A DNA stretch of 64,000 bases from JAKAGZ01 sp963783855 (GTDB lineage Bacteria > Bacteroidota > Ignavibacteria > Ignavibacteriales > Ignavibacteriaceae), in contig CAWAPE010000001.1 in the NCBI GenBank assembly GCA_963783855.1, forward strand, positions 124,001-188,000. The letters run 5' to 3'. Under the pieces are notes generated by a model. The model made no database searches. It was not told the DNA's origin and worked only from the letters and a program-made list of their open reading frames with translations. The translations under genes and the position numbers were made by a program. Below, piece by piece: positions 27,135-36,391 of the stretch; position 1 is the first letter of the stretch; each line of letters opens with the position of its first letter.

Positions 27135-27159
27135 AGAGAATAATTATTTAATTCTCTAT
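27133..27159 (-). promoter_or_regulatory. Perfect hairpin over the UbiA-type gene start codon
   Basis: Arms ATAGAGAAT and ATTCTCTAT (9 bp, perfect) enclose a 9-base loop. The AT of the gene's ATG forms the end of the stem. No Shine-Dalgarno sequence is visible, so the hairpin could hide the start codon or be a protein-binding dyad. Confidence 0.45.
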
Positions 27160-27200
27160 GAATTTAATAAAATTTAGAATGGATTTGTTAAGAAATTTAC

Positions 27201-27668
27201 TCAACTCCTTAATTTATCGAGAAGCCTGTTAAGTTCGGTAACCTCTTTGGTATTCAGACTGGAAAGATGACTCTCAACCTGGTCGTTGTACTTATCCAGT
27301 TTTGAAAGCACCTTAAGGCCTTTATCCGTGATCATAACATCCACATGGCGCCTGTCGGTTTCGCAGGTAGTTCTTTCAATAAGGCCCTTAACCCGTAACT
27401 TTTCAACAATCCGGGAGCAATCGGACATTTTATCCAGCATTCTTTCCCTGATAAGTTTTATGTTTGCCGGGTTCGGGTGCTGACCTCTTAATATTCTTAG
27501 AATATTAAACTGCTGCATTGTAATATCAAAAGGCTTCAGAGTGTTTACCTGGAAATCTCTCATCCAGTTGTATGTAAAAATTAAATTTACAACGGCCTTA
27601 TGATATTCGCTCTTAAATTTTTTCTGAAATATTTCGTCTTCTAATTTCATTTTACTTTCTAATAACAT
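27201..27668 (-). CDS. MarR-family transcriptional regulator
   Basis: This 155-residue winged-helix regulator has the MarR layout: dimerisation helices at both ends, the recognition region MSDCSRIVEKLRVKGLIERT, and the wing CETDRRHVDVMITDKGLKVL with the conserved DxR. It is the last gene of a YceI-nitroreductase-pirin-MarR operon, starting immediately after the pirin stop codon. An ATG 18 bases inside (27650) is an alternative start. It probably represses the operon through the GTTnnAAC sites upstream of the YceI gene (29609-29631), a control typical of this gene set in Bacteroidota. Confidence 0.92.
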   Translation of the reverse strand: MLLESKMKLEDEIFQKKFKSEYHKAVVNLIFTYNWMRDFQVNTLKPFDITMQQFNILRILRGQHPNPANIKLIRERMLDKMSDCSRIVEKLRVKGLIERTTCETDRRHVDVMITDKGLKVLSKLDKYNDQVESHLSSLNTKEVTELNRLLDKLRS

Positions 27669-28379
27669 TTAATTCATCGGGACTTCAATTATCACAAACT
27701 GGCTTTCTTCATCAGCTTTAATAGAAAACTGTTCCACTTCTCTGATGCCGATTGCGTCCCGTTCGTTCAATTCTTTGTCCAACAAATTAATCTTTCCACT
27801 TATCACAAACAAATAATAACCGTTCCCGGGTTTAATATTTTTATAATTTATTTCTTTCCCTGCCTCAGCGTGTCCTAATGTAATAGCAGCATCCTGATGT
27901 ATATACAACGAATCTTTTAGATTAAACCCGGAGGCTACGGTTTTTAATTGATTCTTTCTTTCTTCCAGTGGGAATTTTTTCTGATCATATCTCGGGGTAA
28001 TATTTCTTTCTTTAGGAAATATCCAGAGTTGTAGAAGACTTACTTTATCTTTACTTGATGGGTTTATTTCTGAATGTGTTATTCCTGTTCCGGCAGACAT
28101 AACCTGAACTTCGCCCTTTTCTATTATAGAGCCGGAGCCCATACTATCCTTGTGCTCTAGAGCACCATCAATAATGATTGTGATTATTTCCATATTATCA
28201 TGCGGGTGCGTACCAAAGCCTGTTTCAGGTTCAACAGTATCATCGTTCAAGACACGGAGCAAACCAAATCCCATATTTTCAGGATTATAATAATTAGCAA
28301 AACTAAAACTGAATCTGCTGTGCAGCCAACCTAATTCTGATTTACCCCTGGAATCTTTTGGGAATATTTCTGTCTTCAT
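27669..28379 (-). CDS. Pirin family protein
   Basis: The 236-residue bicupin has the pirin metal site in GFGTHPHDNMEIITIIIDG (His-His-Glu) and EVQVMSAGTGITHSEINPS. This shape and length match YhhW-like bacterial pirins, some of which show quercetinase activity in vitro. The biological role is unclear; here it sits with a nitroreductase and YceI protein under a MarR regulator, suggesting a redox or electrophile response. Confidence 0.93.
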   Translation of the reverse strand: MKTEIFPKDSRGKSELGWLHSRFSFSFANYYNPENMGFGLLRVLNDDTVEPETGFGTHPHDNMEIITIIIDGALEHKDSMGSGSIIEKGEVQVMSAGTGITHSEINPSSKDKVSLLQLWIFPKERNITPRYDQKKFPLEERKNQLKTVASGFNLKDSLYIHQDAAITLGHAEAGKEINYKNIKPGNGYYLFVISGKINLLDKELNERDAIGIREVEQFSIKADEESQFVIIEVPMN

Positions 28380-28391
28380 TATAACTCCTGT

Positions 28392-28988
28392 TTAACTCTT
28401 TAGTGTGCTTTCACTTTGTACTAAATCACTTTTGTTGCCAAAATAATCCTGAAATACAATTTCTTCAAGTTCCTTTCTTTTTCTTTTCGATTTATCCGCC
28501 GGCCTGACTTTTTCAGGTAAGTCTTCTGAGTTACCCAAATGTCCTATCGCTACAACACTCATAGGAGTGAATCCCTCAGGAATATCAAATAGTTCTTTTG
28601 CTTTTTGTGCACTGAATCCGCCCATCTGATGAACGTATAACTCCTGTGCAGAAGCCTGGAATGTTAAATTAGCAATCGCCTGGCCAAGATCGTAGCCGGC
28701 ATGTTTATTAGGTTCACCATTCCTCTGGTAGAAGTTAGAAGCAATCGTAAGAATTAAAACCGGTGCATTCTTAGCCCATAGTTTATTTCCATCAGCAAGA
28801 GTATCATAAATTTTGTCATGAGTTTCATCTTCGTTTTTTACACCTACAATAAATCTCCAGGGCTGTTCATTCATTGAAGATGGTGACCATCTAGCAGCTT
28901 CCAGGAGCTTTATCAAGTCTTCTCGTTCTATGTTTTTATCATCAAATGCTTTTGGGCTATACCTTTTTTCAAGCAATTCATGTATCAT
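28392..28988 (-). CDS. Nitroreductase family oxidoreductase
   Basis: A 198-residue FMN-dependent nitroreductase-fold protein: KRYSPKAFDDKNIEREDLIK at the N-terminus, EAARWSPSSMNEQPWRFIVG for flavin binding, and a late GFTPMSVVAIGHLG segment. Family members reduce nitro compounds, quinones or enones with NAD(P)H. It is the second gene of the MarR-controlled operon. Confidence 0.92.
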   Translation of the reverse strand: MIHELLEKRYSPKAFDDKNIEREDLIKLLEAARWSPSSMNEQPWRFIVGVKNEDETHDKIYDTLADGNKLWAKNAPVLILTIASNFYQRNGEPNKHAGYDLGQAIANLTFQASAQELYVHQMGGFSAQKAKELFDIPEGFTPMSVVAIGHLGNSEDLPEKVRPADKSKRKRKELEEIVFQDYFGNKSDLVQSESTLKS

Positions 28989-29033
28989 CTAATCCTCCGG
29001 TTTTAAATTCATCACGATTTTTATGCAACTTTT

Positions 29034-29570
29034 TTATTGTGGTTTTACTATTTCTATATCACTATTTATCTTTACTGTTTTACCAACAACAGCTCCGCCG
29101 GTTTCTATCAGGTTATTCCAGGTTAAATTGTAATCAAACCTGTCAATAGTTCCTTCTACGTTATATCCTGCACGAATATTTCCCCACGGATCAACAACCT
29201 GCCCGCCGTATGTTACATTAAATTCAATGGGCTTTGTAACATCTTTTATTGTCAGGTCGCCTTTCATTTTGTAATCTTCTTCACCTACTTTTTTAATTTC
29301 TGAACTTTTAAAGTGAATTTTGGGATATTTTTCTACATCAAAAAAGTCACCTGATTTTAAATGTTTATCCCTGTCGCTAATGCCGGTATTTATTGTTGAA
29401 GCATCAATATCAAATTCAATTACCGCAGACTCCAAGCTTCCGTTCATATTATCTACCTTGAAATCATACTTATTAAATTCACCGGTTACTTTAGAGATAA
29501 CCATATGTTTTACTGAAAACTGAACTTTTGAATGTGCCGGGTCAATTGACCATTTTTTTACATCTTCCAT
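29034..29570 (-). CDS. YceI family protein
   Basis: The 178-residue lipocalin-like YceI domain covers the full length: KWSIDPAHSKVQFSVKHMVI, ASTINTGISDRDKHLKSGDF, the FDVEKYPKIHFKS segment and GDLTIKDVTKPIEFNVTYGG. The family binds polyisoprenoids. No signal peptide is seen, so this version is cytoplasmic. It is the first gene of the MarR operon, directly behind the predicted operators. Confidence 0.94.
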   Translation of the reverse strand: MEDVKKWSIDPAHSKVQFSVKHMVISKVTGEFNKYDFKVDNMNGSLESAVIEFDIDASTINTGISDRDKHLKSGDFFDVEKYPKIHFKSSEIKKVGEEDYKMKGDLTIKDVTKPIEFNVTYGGQVVDPWGNIRAGYNVEGTIDRFDYNLTWNNLIETGGAVVGKTVKINSDIEIVKPQ

Positions 29571-29606
29571 CTCTTCTCCTTTTCATTTGTTTGACACCAC
29601 AAATAT

Positions 29607-29631
29607 ATGTTATAACATCTAAAGTTGCAAC
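29607..29631 (-). promoter_or_regulatory. Paired GTTnnAAC dyads, probable MarR operator
   Basis: A perfect 12-base palindrome ATGTTATAACAT (29607-29618) and a second dyad GTTGCAAC (29624-29631) share the form GTTnnAAC, with centres 15 bases apart. They lie 37-61 bases upstream of the YceI start codon, overlapping the expected promoter. Confidence 0.65.
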
Positions 29632-29714
29632 ACTTATTATCTATTATCTAAAGATTTTATTAAAAAGTATTTATTTTGATTAAATATGCAGTATTTTGTT
29701 AAAAAGCTGATGCC

Positions 29715-29724
29715 GGATCCCTGA
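29715..29724 (-). repeat. Left member of inverted 10-mer flanking the four-helix gene
   Basis: GGATCCCTGA, the reverse complement of TCAGGGATCC at 30195-30204. The two copies flank the frameshifted four-helix-bundle gene. Confidence 0.4.
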
Positions 29725-29803
29725 GACCAGATACGGGATGTCTAATAAAGAAGTGGCAAAATTTGTAATGGGGCATTGATTTAAATTCATGAGAGGAAGA
29801 TTT

Positions 29804-30177
29804 ATGAACTACAAAGATCTTGAAGTTTGGCAACTTGCGCGTGATGTACAATCAAAATTCACAAGATGACCCTAACTTTCCCGAAGTTTGAAATCTTCGA
29901 AGAAGGCAGCCAGATCAGACGATCTGCAAAATCAATAAGATCTAATATAGTTGAAGGGTATGGAAGGAGGAGATATAATAATGAATTTATGAAATTTTTG
30001 AGTTATGCCATTGCTTCTTCGGATGAGACAATAGATCACCTTGAAATATTATTTGAAACCGGTTCACTTAGGGATGAAAATCTTTTTAAGGAACTTTCTG
30101 AAAAATTAAATCTGCTTGACAAGAAATTAATCAGATTCCTGGATGCAATTGAGAAACGGCATATCAGTAAGAAGTAG
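29804..30177 (+). pseudogene. Four-helix-bundle protein (23S rRNA intervening-sequence type), frameshifted
   Basis: An ATG at 29804 with a strong GAGAGGAAGA ribosome site begins MNYKDLEVWQLARDV, the start of this family. The frame then hits a stop at 29867. The homology continues in another frame as IKIHKMTLTFPKFEIFEEGS and RSNIVEGYGRRRYNNEF through ETIDHLEILFETGSL to 30177. One missing base near 29847-29851 (between GAT GTA and ATC AAA) would restore a single 124-residue protein. The ribosome site and otherwise clean sequence suggest either a recent mutation or a sequencing indel. The family's function is unknown; its members also occur inside 23S rRNA intervening sequences. Confidence 0.82.
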
Positions 30178-30194
30178 CCAAAAATTATCAGGCA

Positions 30195-30204
30195 TCAGGG
30201 ATCC
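30195..30204 (+). repeat. Right member of inverted 10-mer flanking the four-helix gene
   Basis: TCAGGGATCC, the partner of the site at 29715-29724, 18 bases after the gene's stop codon. Confidence 0.4.
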
Positions 30205-30223
30205 AGTATCTCGCATCTGTTTT

Positions 30224-31990
30224 TCAAAACTGATTCACAATTCCAAAATGAATCTTTCCGTCAGTAAAGCTATCCCCTTTTGCCAGGCCAAAACTAACGC
30301 CAATTACTCCTATTCCCGTTTCCAGATTTATTCCCAAACCATATCCAATTTTGTAGCCTTCGGATTTTGGAATGTTCCTGCTTTGATCCGCCTTCCTGAG
30401 ATAATATCCCGTATCAAGAAAAAGAAAAGCAAAAGAACGTTTTGTTAATAAGAACCTGTATTCAAGATTTGACCAGAGAACGCGGGAGCCGAGGAACTGG
30501 TCTTCTCTGTATCCTCTTAATGAATTTGTACCGCCAAGCCTGAACAAATCACTTTGCTCAAAAAATGAACCCTGAAGTTCACGGCCATTTAGTCCTAGAG
30601 CAATTACCTGTCTTGTAAAAGGTTGATAAAATAATTTTAGTTCAAGAGAAAATCTCTGAAGATTTATATTTGTTACCAGGCCCGGTGTAATAAATTTTTT
30701 AGGGCCATCAATTGTTTTTCGGCTAAAGGTGTAAGAGTTTATAAATAATAAACCTTGTGTCGGAGAATAAGGATCGTCTCTTGTATCTATCTTGAAATTC
30801 AGTCCCGTACTAATTGAATTTGAACTGTACACTGTTAGTGAAAGTGTATCTGCGTCACTTGGTATAACTGATTCTGTTGCAAAAGTAAACGAAGCGGAAA
30901 TAGTTTCGGTGGCGAGATATTCCAACGCAAAGTTTAGATTACGCTGAACATAGGTTGAATCCTGTTTCCTTTGAAATAATCCAAGATTGATATTTAAAGG
31001 AAACCCGAGCACCCATGGCTCCATATATTTTAATTCGAGTTCCTGCGAAGAACGATCCAGCTTTTGCCAGCGAATTGCGGCGGCTCTGCCGGTACCGAAT
31101 AAATTTCTCAAGCTTATATTTGCCAGTCCTGTAAAATATCCGCTTTCATCCGGTGTAGCCCCGGGGACATAACCAATTATACCATCAAAAACATTAGTTT
31201 GTTTTTCTTTTACAGTAATTGCAAGGACTCCTTTACCATCAGAGTTAAAATAATATTCAGGTGCCGCCACAGGATCAAAAAAACCGAGCCTGTTTAGCCT
31301 GTAAGGGATGTCATCAAGTGTTTGCTGCGAGAATTTTTCTCCCTCTGTTAAACGCAGTTCTCTTAGAATTACATTTTCTTTGGTTTTTGTATTTCCTCTA
31401 ATAACAATTTCATCAATTGTACTTTTTGTCCCTTTTATCAGTTGTAATTCCAAGTCAGCATTATATTTTTGTTCAGCTGTATCACTATAGAAATTTATGT
31501 TCTTAACAATGATTTTTACGAAAGGGTTACCGTTATCGCTGTAATACTTAAGTGCAGAACTAATAGCCTCTTCAATATCATATTTGTTAAAAACATTATC
31601 TTTAAGAAAATTAAAATCTGGAATTATAACTGCAGAATCGGATGATGACAAATTGAGATATTCTATCTTGTTCAGAAATGTTGGCTCTTTCTCTTCAATA
31701 TCTATTTTTAACAGAACCGAGCCGGAATCGGGCAGTTGAACGATTTCAGTATTATCAAATGTGCTATGGAAAAAGCCCCTGTCTGAAAAATTTACAGCAA
31801 GCCTGGACTTTAATGAATCGAGAATACCCGGGAATACCTTTTCACCCTGTGATATTTTTCCCCAGCTTAAAATATCACTGTTGCTGAACTCCCTGTTCCC
31901 GTTAATTTCAATGGATTTTATGGTTTGGGTGTGATTTACCGAACACAACAGCAGGAGTGAAATAAATAGATATTTAACGCGGAGTAACAT
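30224..31990 (-). CDS. BamA/TamA-family outer-membrane protein (POTRA + beta-barrel)
   Basis: The 588-residue precursor has a signal peptide (about residues 1-22), then about three POTRA repeats (SIEINGNREFSNSDILSWGK; IDEIVIRGNTKTKENVILRE for the most conserved one), then an Omp85 surface-antigen barrel from about residue 280. In the barrel, FRLGGTNSLRGYREDQFLGS holds the (V/I)RG(Y/F)-type motif that lies on the lid loop. It is shorter than BamA (usually about 800 residues) and is better seen as a TamA-like or Omp85-like relative. Its start overlaps the PfkB gene by 17 bases, and it is the last gene of the long minus-strand run. Confidence 0.85.
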   Translation of the reverse strand: MLLRVKYLFISLLLLCSVNHTQTIKSIEINGNREFSNSDILSWGKISQGEKVFPGILDSLKSRLAVNFSDRGFFHSTFDNTEIVQLPDSGSVLLKIDIEEKEPTFLNKIEYLNLSSSDSAVIIPDFNFLKDNVFNKYDIEEAISSALKYYSDNGNPFVKIIVKNINFYSDTAEQKYNADLELQLIKGTKSTIDEIVIRGNTKTKENVILRELRLTEGEKFSQQTLDDIPYRLNRLGFFDPVAAPEYYFNSDGKGVLAITVKEKQTNVFDGIIGYVPGATPDESGYFTGLANISLRNLFGTGRAAAIRWQKLDRSSQELELKYMEPWVLGFPLNINLGLFQRKQDSTYVQRNLNFALEYLATETISASFTFATESVIPSDADTLSLTVYSSNSISTGLNFKIDTRDDPYSPTQGLLFINSYTFSRKTIDGPKKFITPGLVTNINLQRFSLELKLFYQPFTRQVIALGLNGRELQGSFFEQSDLFRLGGTNSLRGYREDQFLGSRVLWSNLEYRFLLTKRSFAFLFLDTGYYLRKADQSRNIPKSEGYKIGYGLGINLETGIGVIGVSFGLAKGDSFTDGKIHFGIVNQF

Positions 31991-32939
31991 CTAAGGTTTT
32001 CATTTTTTTACCGGATGATTCAATTTTTACCTGGTCTTTCCATTTTTCAATATCGTTACTCCGGACATTGGCAGCATCATATCTTAAAGCATTTTCTATT
32101 CCCAATGAAGAAGCAACAGCCAGAGAATTATTGAATGTTAAATTCTTATGAATACCGTATGCAATACCGGCAGCAAAAGAATCGCCGCTGCCTGTAGGAT
32201 CCACAACAGGAATTTGTGGTAAACAAACTTTAAAGTGATAATCAAAATTACTGCAATAAAATGATGAGCTTCCTTCGGTTAAATAGGCCTGTTTTATATT
32301 TTTCGAGTATAAATAATTGAGGTAATCGATTTTAGATTTTTCCGAATTTAAGTCAGATTGAAGTGAATTTTCAGTTTCTGCAACATTATTATGTAAAATT
32401 GTAGGGCCTTCTTCAATACAATCTTTTAAATGATTTCCATACGTATCACAGATTGAGATTTTATCATATTTATTAGCAGTTCTAATTCCAAACGGGAAAA
32501 TGGAATTAGTCTCTTTGCATGGTGAGCTGCCTGAAAAAATAACAATCTCACAATTTTCAATCATCTTTTCCAGCTTATTTTTAAACTCATCAGCTTCGTT
32601 TTCTGATATTACTGAGTTTTCCTGGTAAAATGTTGAAAGTGATTTGCTGGATTTTTCAATAATAATAGAAGCTTCTCTTATTTCAGCAACAGTTCTAACG
32701 AAAGTAAACTTAATATTTTCTTTTGAAAGAATTTCTTTGAAAATTTTTCCGTTACTGCCGCCTGAAAATGTATAGGCAAGATTATCAATATTTAGATTTT
32801 TAAGCTGGCGACTGACATTAATTCCCTTTCCGCCGGCTTTAAGTTCAGAGATCCCGTTTCTGTTTTCTTCACTAAATTTTACTTTGTCATAAGTCAATCT
32901 TCTTTCCAGCAGAGGATTGAGAGTTACGGTTAAAATCAT
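31974..32939 (-). CDS. PfkB-family hexose kinase (1-phosphofructokinase-like)
   Basis: A 321-residue ribokinase-fold enzyme with ELKAGGKGINVSRQLKNLNI (PfkB signature 1) and DPTGSGDSFAAGIAYGIHKN (signature 2, with the catalytic Asp). The start MILTVTLNPLLERRLTYDKV is typical of the FruK/LacC branch, which phosphorylates fructose-1-phosphate or tagatose-6-phosphate. No sugar transport system is nearby, so the sugar substrate is open. Confidence 0.88.
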   Translation of the reverse strand: MILTVTLNPLLERRLTYDKVKFSEENRNGISELKAGGKGINVSRQLKNLNIDNLAYTFSGGSNGKIFKEILSKENIKFTFVRTVAEIREASIIIEKSSKSLSTFYQENSVISENEADEFKNKLEKMIENCEIVIFSGSSPCKETNSIFPFGIRTANKYDKISICDTYGNHLKDCIEEGPTILHNNVAETENSLQSDLNSEKSKIDYLNYLYSKNIKQAYLTEGSSSFYCSNFDYHFKVCLPQIPVVDPTGSGDSFAAGIAYGIHKNLTFNNSLAVASSLGIENALRYDAANVRSNDIEKWKDQVKIESSGKKMKTLDVTPR

Positions 32940-32962
32940 AAAAGAAATTTACCAGTTAATAA

Positions 32963-34252
32963 TTAATTATTTCTTCCACGTACATAATCAAAATCTAAAG
33001 GATTGGTCAACCTGTAATCTCCAAATCCTGTTGTATCCAGAAAAGTAAATGCAGTATTATAACTGTAATATTGCCAAACCTGATAAGGTTTTTGGTCAGC
33101 ATCGAAGGGATGGTGTTCAATATTATCCGGAGGGCCAAGGACTACATAGACCATTCCCATATCGGTCTTCCAGCCATCAACATAATGAGTAAAATTATCA
33201 TTAGCGAAGCCTATTCTCCTGTAATATTCATCAAAAGCCTGGTTCTCTTCATTACCGGGATTCGGATCTCTCTGTTTCCAGAATTTTGAAAATCTCTTAA
33301 TCTTTTCTTCTCTATTTGGTGCGTCTTCAATGTAATCCAATTGACTGGGAGTTGCGATATATACCAGCTGTTCAACTGCCAGGTCAAGATCTGAAACATT
33401 ACCCGGAACGCCTGCCCATCTAGAAACAAACTTGCCCGTTATTTCCCCGCTTTCATCATCACTAAGATTTTTAGCATCAATATTTATAGTGTATGTTCCA
33501 AGACTAAGCGTAGTATCCATCGCGGTATAGAATATAGATGTTTTACCTTTGTTAAGTTCTACCATAGTGGTATCCTTAAATACTACTTTATCTTTTATAT
33601 CGGTTATGGAATAAATGATTCTTCCACTTCCCTTTTCTGCACTGTAAATTTCATAATAAAATGGGACTCCTGTTTTACCCGCGAAAATGTTACCGGAAAC
33701 ATTCGGAACAAATTTTGTGTCATTGCCAACCCTGGTTTGATTAGCTACAAGCATAATATCGCTAAGATCGAGTTTATCTGAAAATTCTCTTACCTCAATT
33801 TCTCTTTCGATTACATAATTATTTTTAGAATTATTATCGTCTATCGTTATCCTCACAAAATAGTCATCAGGCTTAAGAGTAAATGATTTCAGGCTTAGGT
33901 TAGAATTCTTACGTGATGTAGTTTCATTAAAATTGGGTGATACAATTTTTTCATTCCATAACTTTTCTGATATCAGGTTCTCCTGATCATCATCCATAAT
34001 CACAACGCTTACGGAATAACTGGCAGTAAATTCATTGTCGGTTTTATAAAACTGTACTTCATTGTAAGGCATCTGCAAAAAAATATTTACAAGGGTGGAG
34101 TCTTGTTGCCCGGTGCTAAAGTCAAGAATTCCAACATAGAATTTTTCCCTTTTTTGCTGGGTTCCTCTTAATCGACTGGTCACCTGAGCATGAATTTCGA
34201 TTGAAATGGCTAAAATAAAAATGGCCATAAAAATTCTATTAAATTTTTTCAT
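32963..34252 (-). CDS. GWxTD-domain protein, exported
   Basis: A 429-residue protein with a signal peptide (about residues 1-22, IEIHAQ). The C-terminal GWxTD domain is marked by YVDGWKTDMGMVYVVLGPPD and QVWQYYSYN. GWxTD proteins are restricted largely to Bacteroidota, Ignavibacteria and a few other phyla; function unknown. Its start overlaps the RimO stop codon (ATGA). The middle part (about residues 40-300) is likely a series of beta-sandwich segments and has no recognised family. Confidence 0.88.
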   Translation of the reverse strand: MKKFNRIFMAIFILAISIEIHAQVTSRLRGTQQKREKFYVGILDFSTGQQDSTLVNIFLQMPYNEVQFYKTDNEFTASYSVSVVIMDDDQENLISEKLWNEKIVSPNFNETTSRKNSNLSLKSFTLKPDDYFVRITIDDNNSKNNYVIEREIEVREFSDKLDLSDIMLVANQTRVGNDTKFVPNVSGNIFAGKTGVPFYYEIYSAEKGSGRIIYSITDIKDKVVFKDTTMVELNKGKTSIFYTAMDTTLSLGTYTINIDAKNLSDDESGEITGKFVSRWAGVPGNVSDLDLAVEQLVYIATPSQLDYIEDAPNREEKIKRFSKFWKQRDPNPGNEENQAFDEYYRRIGFANDNFTHYVDGWKTDMGMVYVVLGPPDNIEHHPFDADQKPYQVWQYYSYNTAFTFLDTTGFGDYRLTNPLDFDYVRGRNN

Positions 34253-35562
34253 TTTTGAACCCTCCCGTTATTTAATAATCTTGCGTAAAGATCATACTCA
34301 TCATTATTAGTAATTTCTGCCATATAAAAGTTGCCAACACTTATATTATGATCATTATTCTTGATGAGTATTTCGCCGTCAACTTCAGGTGCGTCTCTAT
34401 ATGACCTTCCAATAAAATATTCACCTTCAATCCGCTCAATAAGCACGTTCAATTTCTTATTAATAAAGCTTTCATTTTTCTTAAAAGAAATGTCTTTTTG
34501 AATCTCCATCAATCTTTCTTTTCTTTCTAATTTTAGCTTTTCAGAAACTGGATCTCCCAATATAAAACTTGAAGTATTATCTTCTACTGAAAAAGTAAAA
34601 ACTCCCACCCTATCGAATTCAATTTCGCTTACAAAATCACAAAGTTCATTAAATTCTTTTTCGCCTTCGTTAGGATAACCGACAATAAACGTTGTTCTTA
34701 AAGTTACATCGGGGATTCTGTCACGCAATTTATAAAGCAATTCTCTTGTTCTTTTGGCTGTAACTCCCCTTCTCATTGATTTCAAAATATCATCGGAAAT
34801 ATGCTGCAGAGGTATATCCACATATTTACAAATTTTAGGATTTCCTGCAATTACATCTATAACATCATCGGGAAATTGGGATGGGTAGGCATACATTAAC
34901 CTTATCCATTCGATCCCTTTAATATCGCTTAGTCTATTTAGCAAATCACCAAGTACTTTTTTTCCGTAAATATCCTTCCCGTAATCTGTAGTATCCTGTG
35001 CAATTAAAATTAATTCCCTGGTATTATTACTTGCCAAAAACTCTGCTTCACGTACCAAATCATCCATATTTTTAGATTTATGTCTTCCACGCATTAGCGG
35101 AATTGCACAGAATGAACAAGGATGATCGCAACCCTCAGAAATTTTTAGATACGCCGTATGTGAGGGGGTTGTAATCAGTCGTTCTCCCAGAAGATTGCGC
35201 TTTAGTTCTCCTCCTAATTCTTTTAATATCCCATCGTACTTTTCGGTGCCGAAGTAAGCATCTACTTCAGGAATTTCATTTTTCAGGTCGTCGAGATATC
35301 TTTCGGAAAGACAGCCTGCAACAATCACTTTTTTTATCTTACCTTTTTTCTTTAACTCAACCGCATTTAAAATTGTATCAATCGATTCCTGCTTTGCCGC
35401 GTCAATAAATCCACACGTATTTATAATTACTGTTTCAGATTTCCCGGGATCATCTTCCAGGTTAAATTCATTTATTTTTAACTGGTTTAACAATCTTTCG
35501 GAATCAACGGTATTCTTTGAACAACCAAGAGTAATTACACTTATTTTATCTTTACTTTTCAT
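34249..35562 (-). CDS. rimO: Ribosomal protein S12 methylthiotransferase
   Basis: RimO adds a methylthio group to an Asp of ribosomal protein S12. The 437 residues contain the MTTase N-domain (TLGCSKNTVDSERLLNQL and cluster-binding Cys at INTCGF and VAGCLSERY), the radical-SAM cluster motif SEGCDHPCSFCAIPLMRGRH and a C-terminal TRAM domain. The Cys motif form is that of RimO rather than MiaB; MiaB is encoded separately at 45859-47205. Confidence 0.95.
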   Translation of the reverse strand: MKSKDKISVITLGCSKNTVDSERLLNQLKINEFNLEDDPGKSETVIINTCGFIDAAKQESIDTILNAVELKKKGKIKKVIVAGCLSERYLDDLKNEIPEVDAYFGTEKYDGILKELGGELKRNLLGERLITTPSHTAYLKISEGCDHPCSFCAIPLMRGRHKSKNMDDLVREAEFLASNNTRELILIAQDTTDYGKDIYGKKVLGDLLNRLSDIKGIEWIRLMYAYPSQFPDDVIDVIAGNPKICKYVDIPLQHISDDILKSMRRGVTAKRTRELLYKLRDRIPDVTLRTTFIVGYPNEGEKEFNELCDFVSEIEFDRVGVFTFSVEDNTSSFILGDPVSEKLKLERKERLMEIQKDISFKKNESFINKKLNVLIERIEGEYFIGRSYRDAPEVDGEILIKNNDHNISVGNFYMAEITNNDEYDLYARLLNNGRVQK

Positions 35563-35570
35563 TTAAGAGA

Positions 35571-36389
35571 TTATCTTCCAACATATTTAAGGAATAACAG
35601 AATTATCGGCGCAGAAAACAGAAGGGAATCGAACCTGTCAAAGATTCCACCGTGGCCGGGAATTAAAGATGAAGAATCTTTTACTTCAGCATCTCTCTTA
35701 ATCAAAGACTCTACAAGATCACCAACCTGCCCCACCGTTCCTATAATAAGTCCGATAATAAGCGCTTCGCCGAGGTTGAGGAAATCTAAAACTATATAAT
35801 GAGCAGCAGCCATTGTTAGCAAGGCAAAAACGAAGCCGAAAATTGCTCCTTCCCAGCTTTTCTTAGGGCTCACTCTCGGGAATAGTTTGTGTTTGCCTAA
35901 AGAAAGGCCTCCAAAATAAGCTGCAGAATCACAAATCCAGATTGTCACAAGTATTGAAATAACAAGAAATCCACCGTGCTCGTAAAGAGTTCCTATCTTC
36001 GGATAAAATTCCCTGATTGCTACTAGTGAAGCAGAAAATAATCCGATGTAAAATATTCCAAAAAGTGTTGCTCCAATATTATATATAGCTGAGCCATTAT
36101 TTCGAAATAATTCAATCAACGATGTAAGAAAAACAAAAATTATGAGGAATGAATAGGTATCAAAAAAATGGAAGTATTGATTAAGAAGTAGTATTAATAT
36201 TGCAATCAAACCAAAAGGAAGGTTTACCTGTATGCTTTTATTTTGCGCCATTATATAAAATTCATAAAATGACACAAGTCCTATTAAAGTAGCAAACAAA
36301 AAGAAATACACATTACCGAAATAACATGCTCCAACTATTAAAGGAATTGTAGCAACAGCAACCAGAACCCGGGTTTTGGTATTATTCAA
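35571..36389 (-). CDS. cdsA: Phosphatidate cytidylyltransferase
   Basis: CdsA makes CDP-diacylglycerol, the precursor of membrane phospholipids, from phosphatidate and CTP. The 272-residue multi-helix protein has FPRVSPKKSWEGAIFGFVFA and the C-terminal family signature KRDAEVKDSSSLIPGHGGIF followed by DRFDSLLFSAP. It lies 8 bases upstream of rimO. Confidence 0.95.
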   Translation of the reverse strand: MNNTKTRVLVAVATIPLIVGACYFGNVYFFLFATLIGLVSFYEFYIMAQNKSIQVNLPFGLIAILILLLNQYFHFFDTYSFLIIFVFLTSLIELFRNNGSAIYNIGATLFGIFYIGLFSASLVAIREFYPKIGTLYEHGGFLVISILVTIWICDSAAYFGGLSLGKHKLFPRVSPKKSWEGAIFGFVFALLTMAAAHYIVLDFLNLGEALIIGLIIGTVGQVGDLVESLIKRDAEVKDSSSLIPGHGGIFDRFDSLLFSAPIILLFLKYVGR

Positions 36390-36391
36390 TA

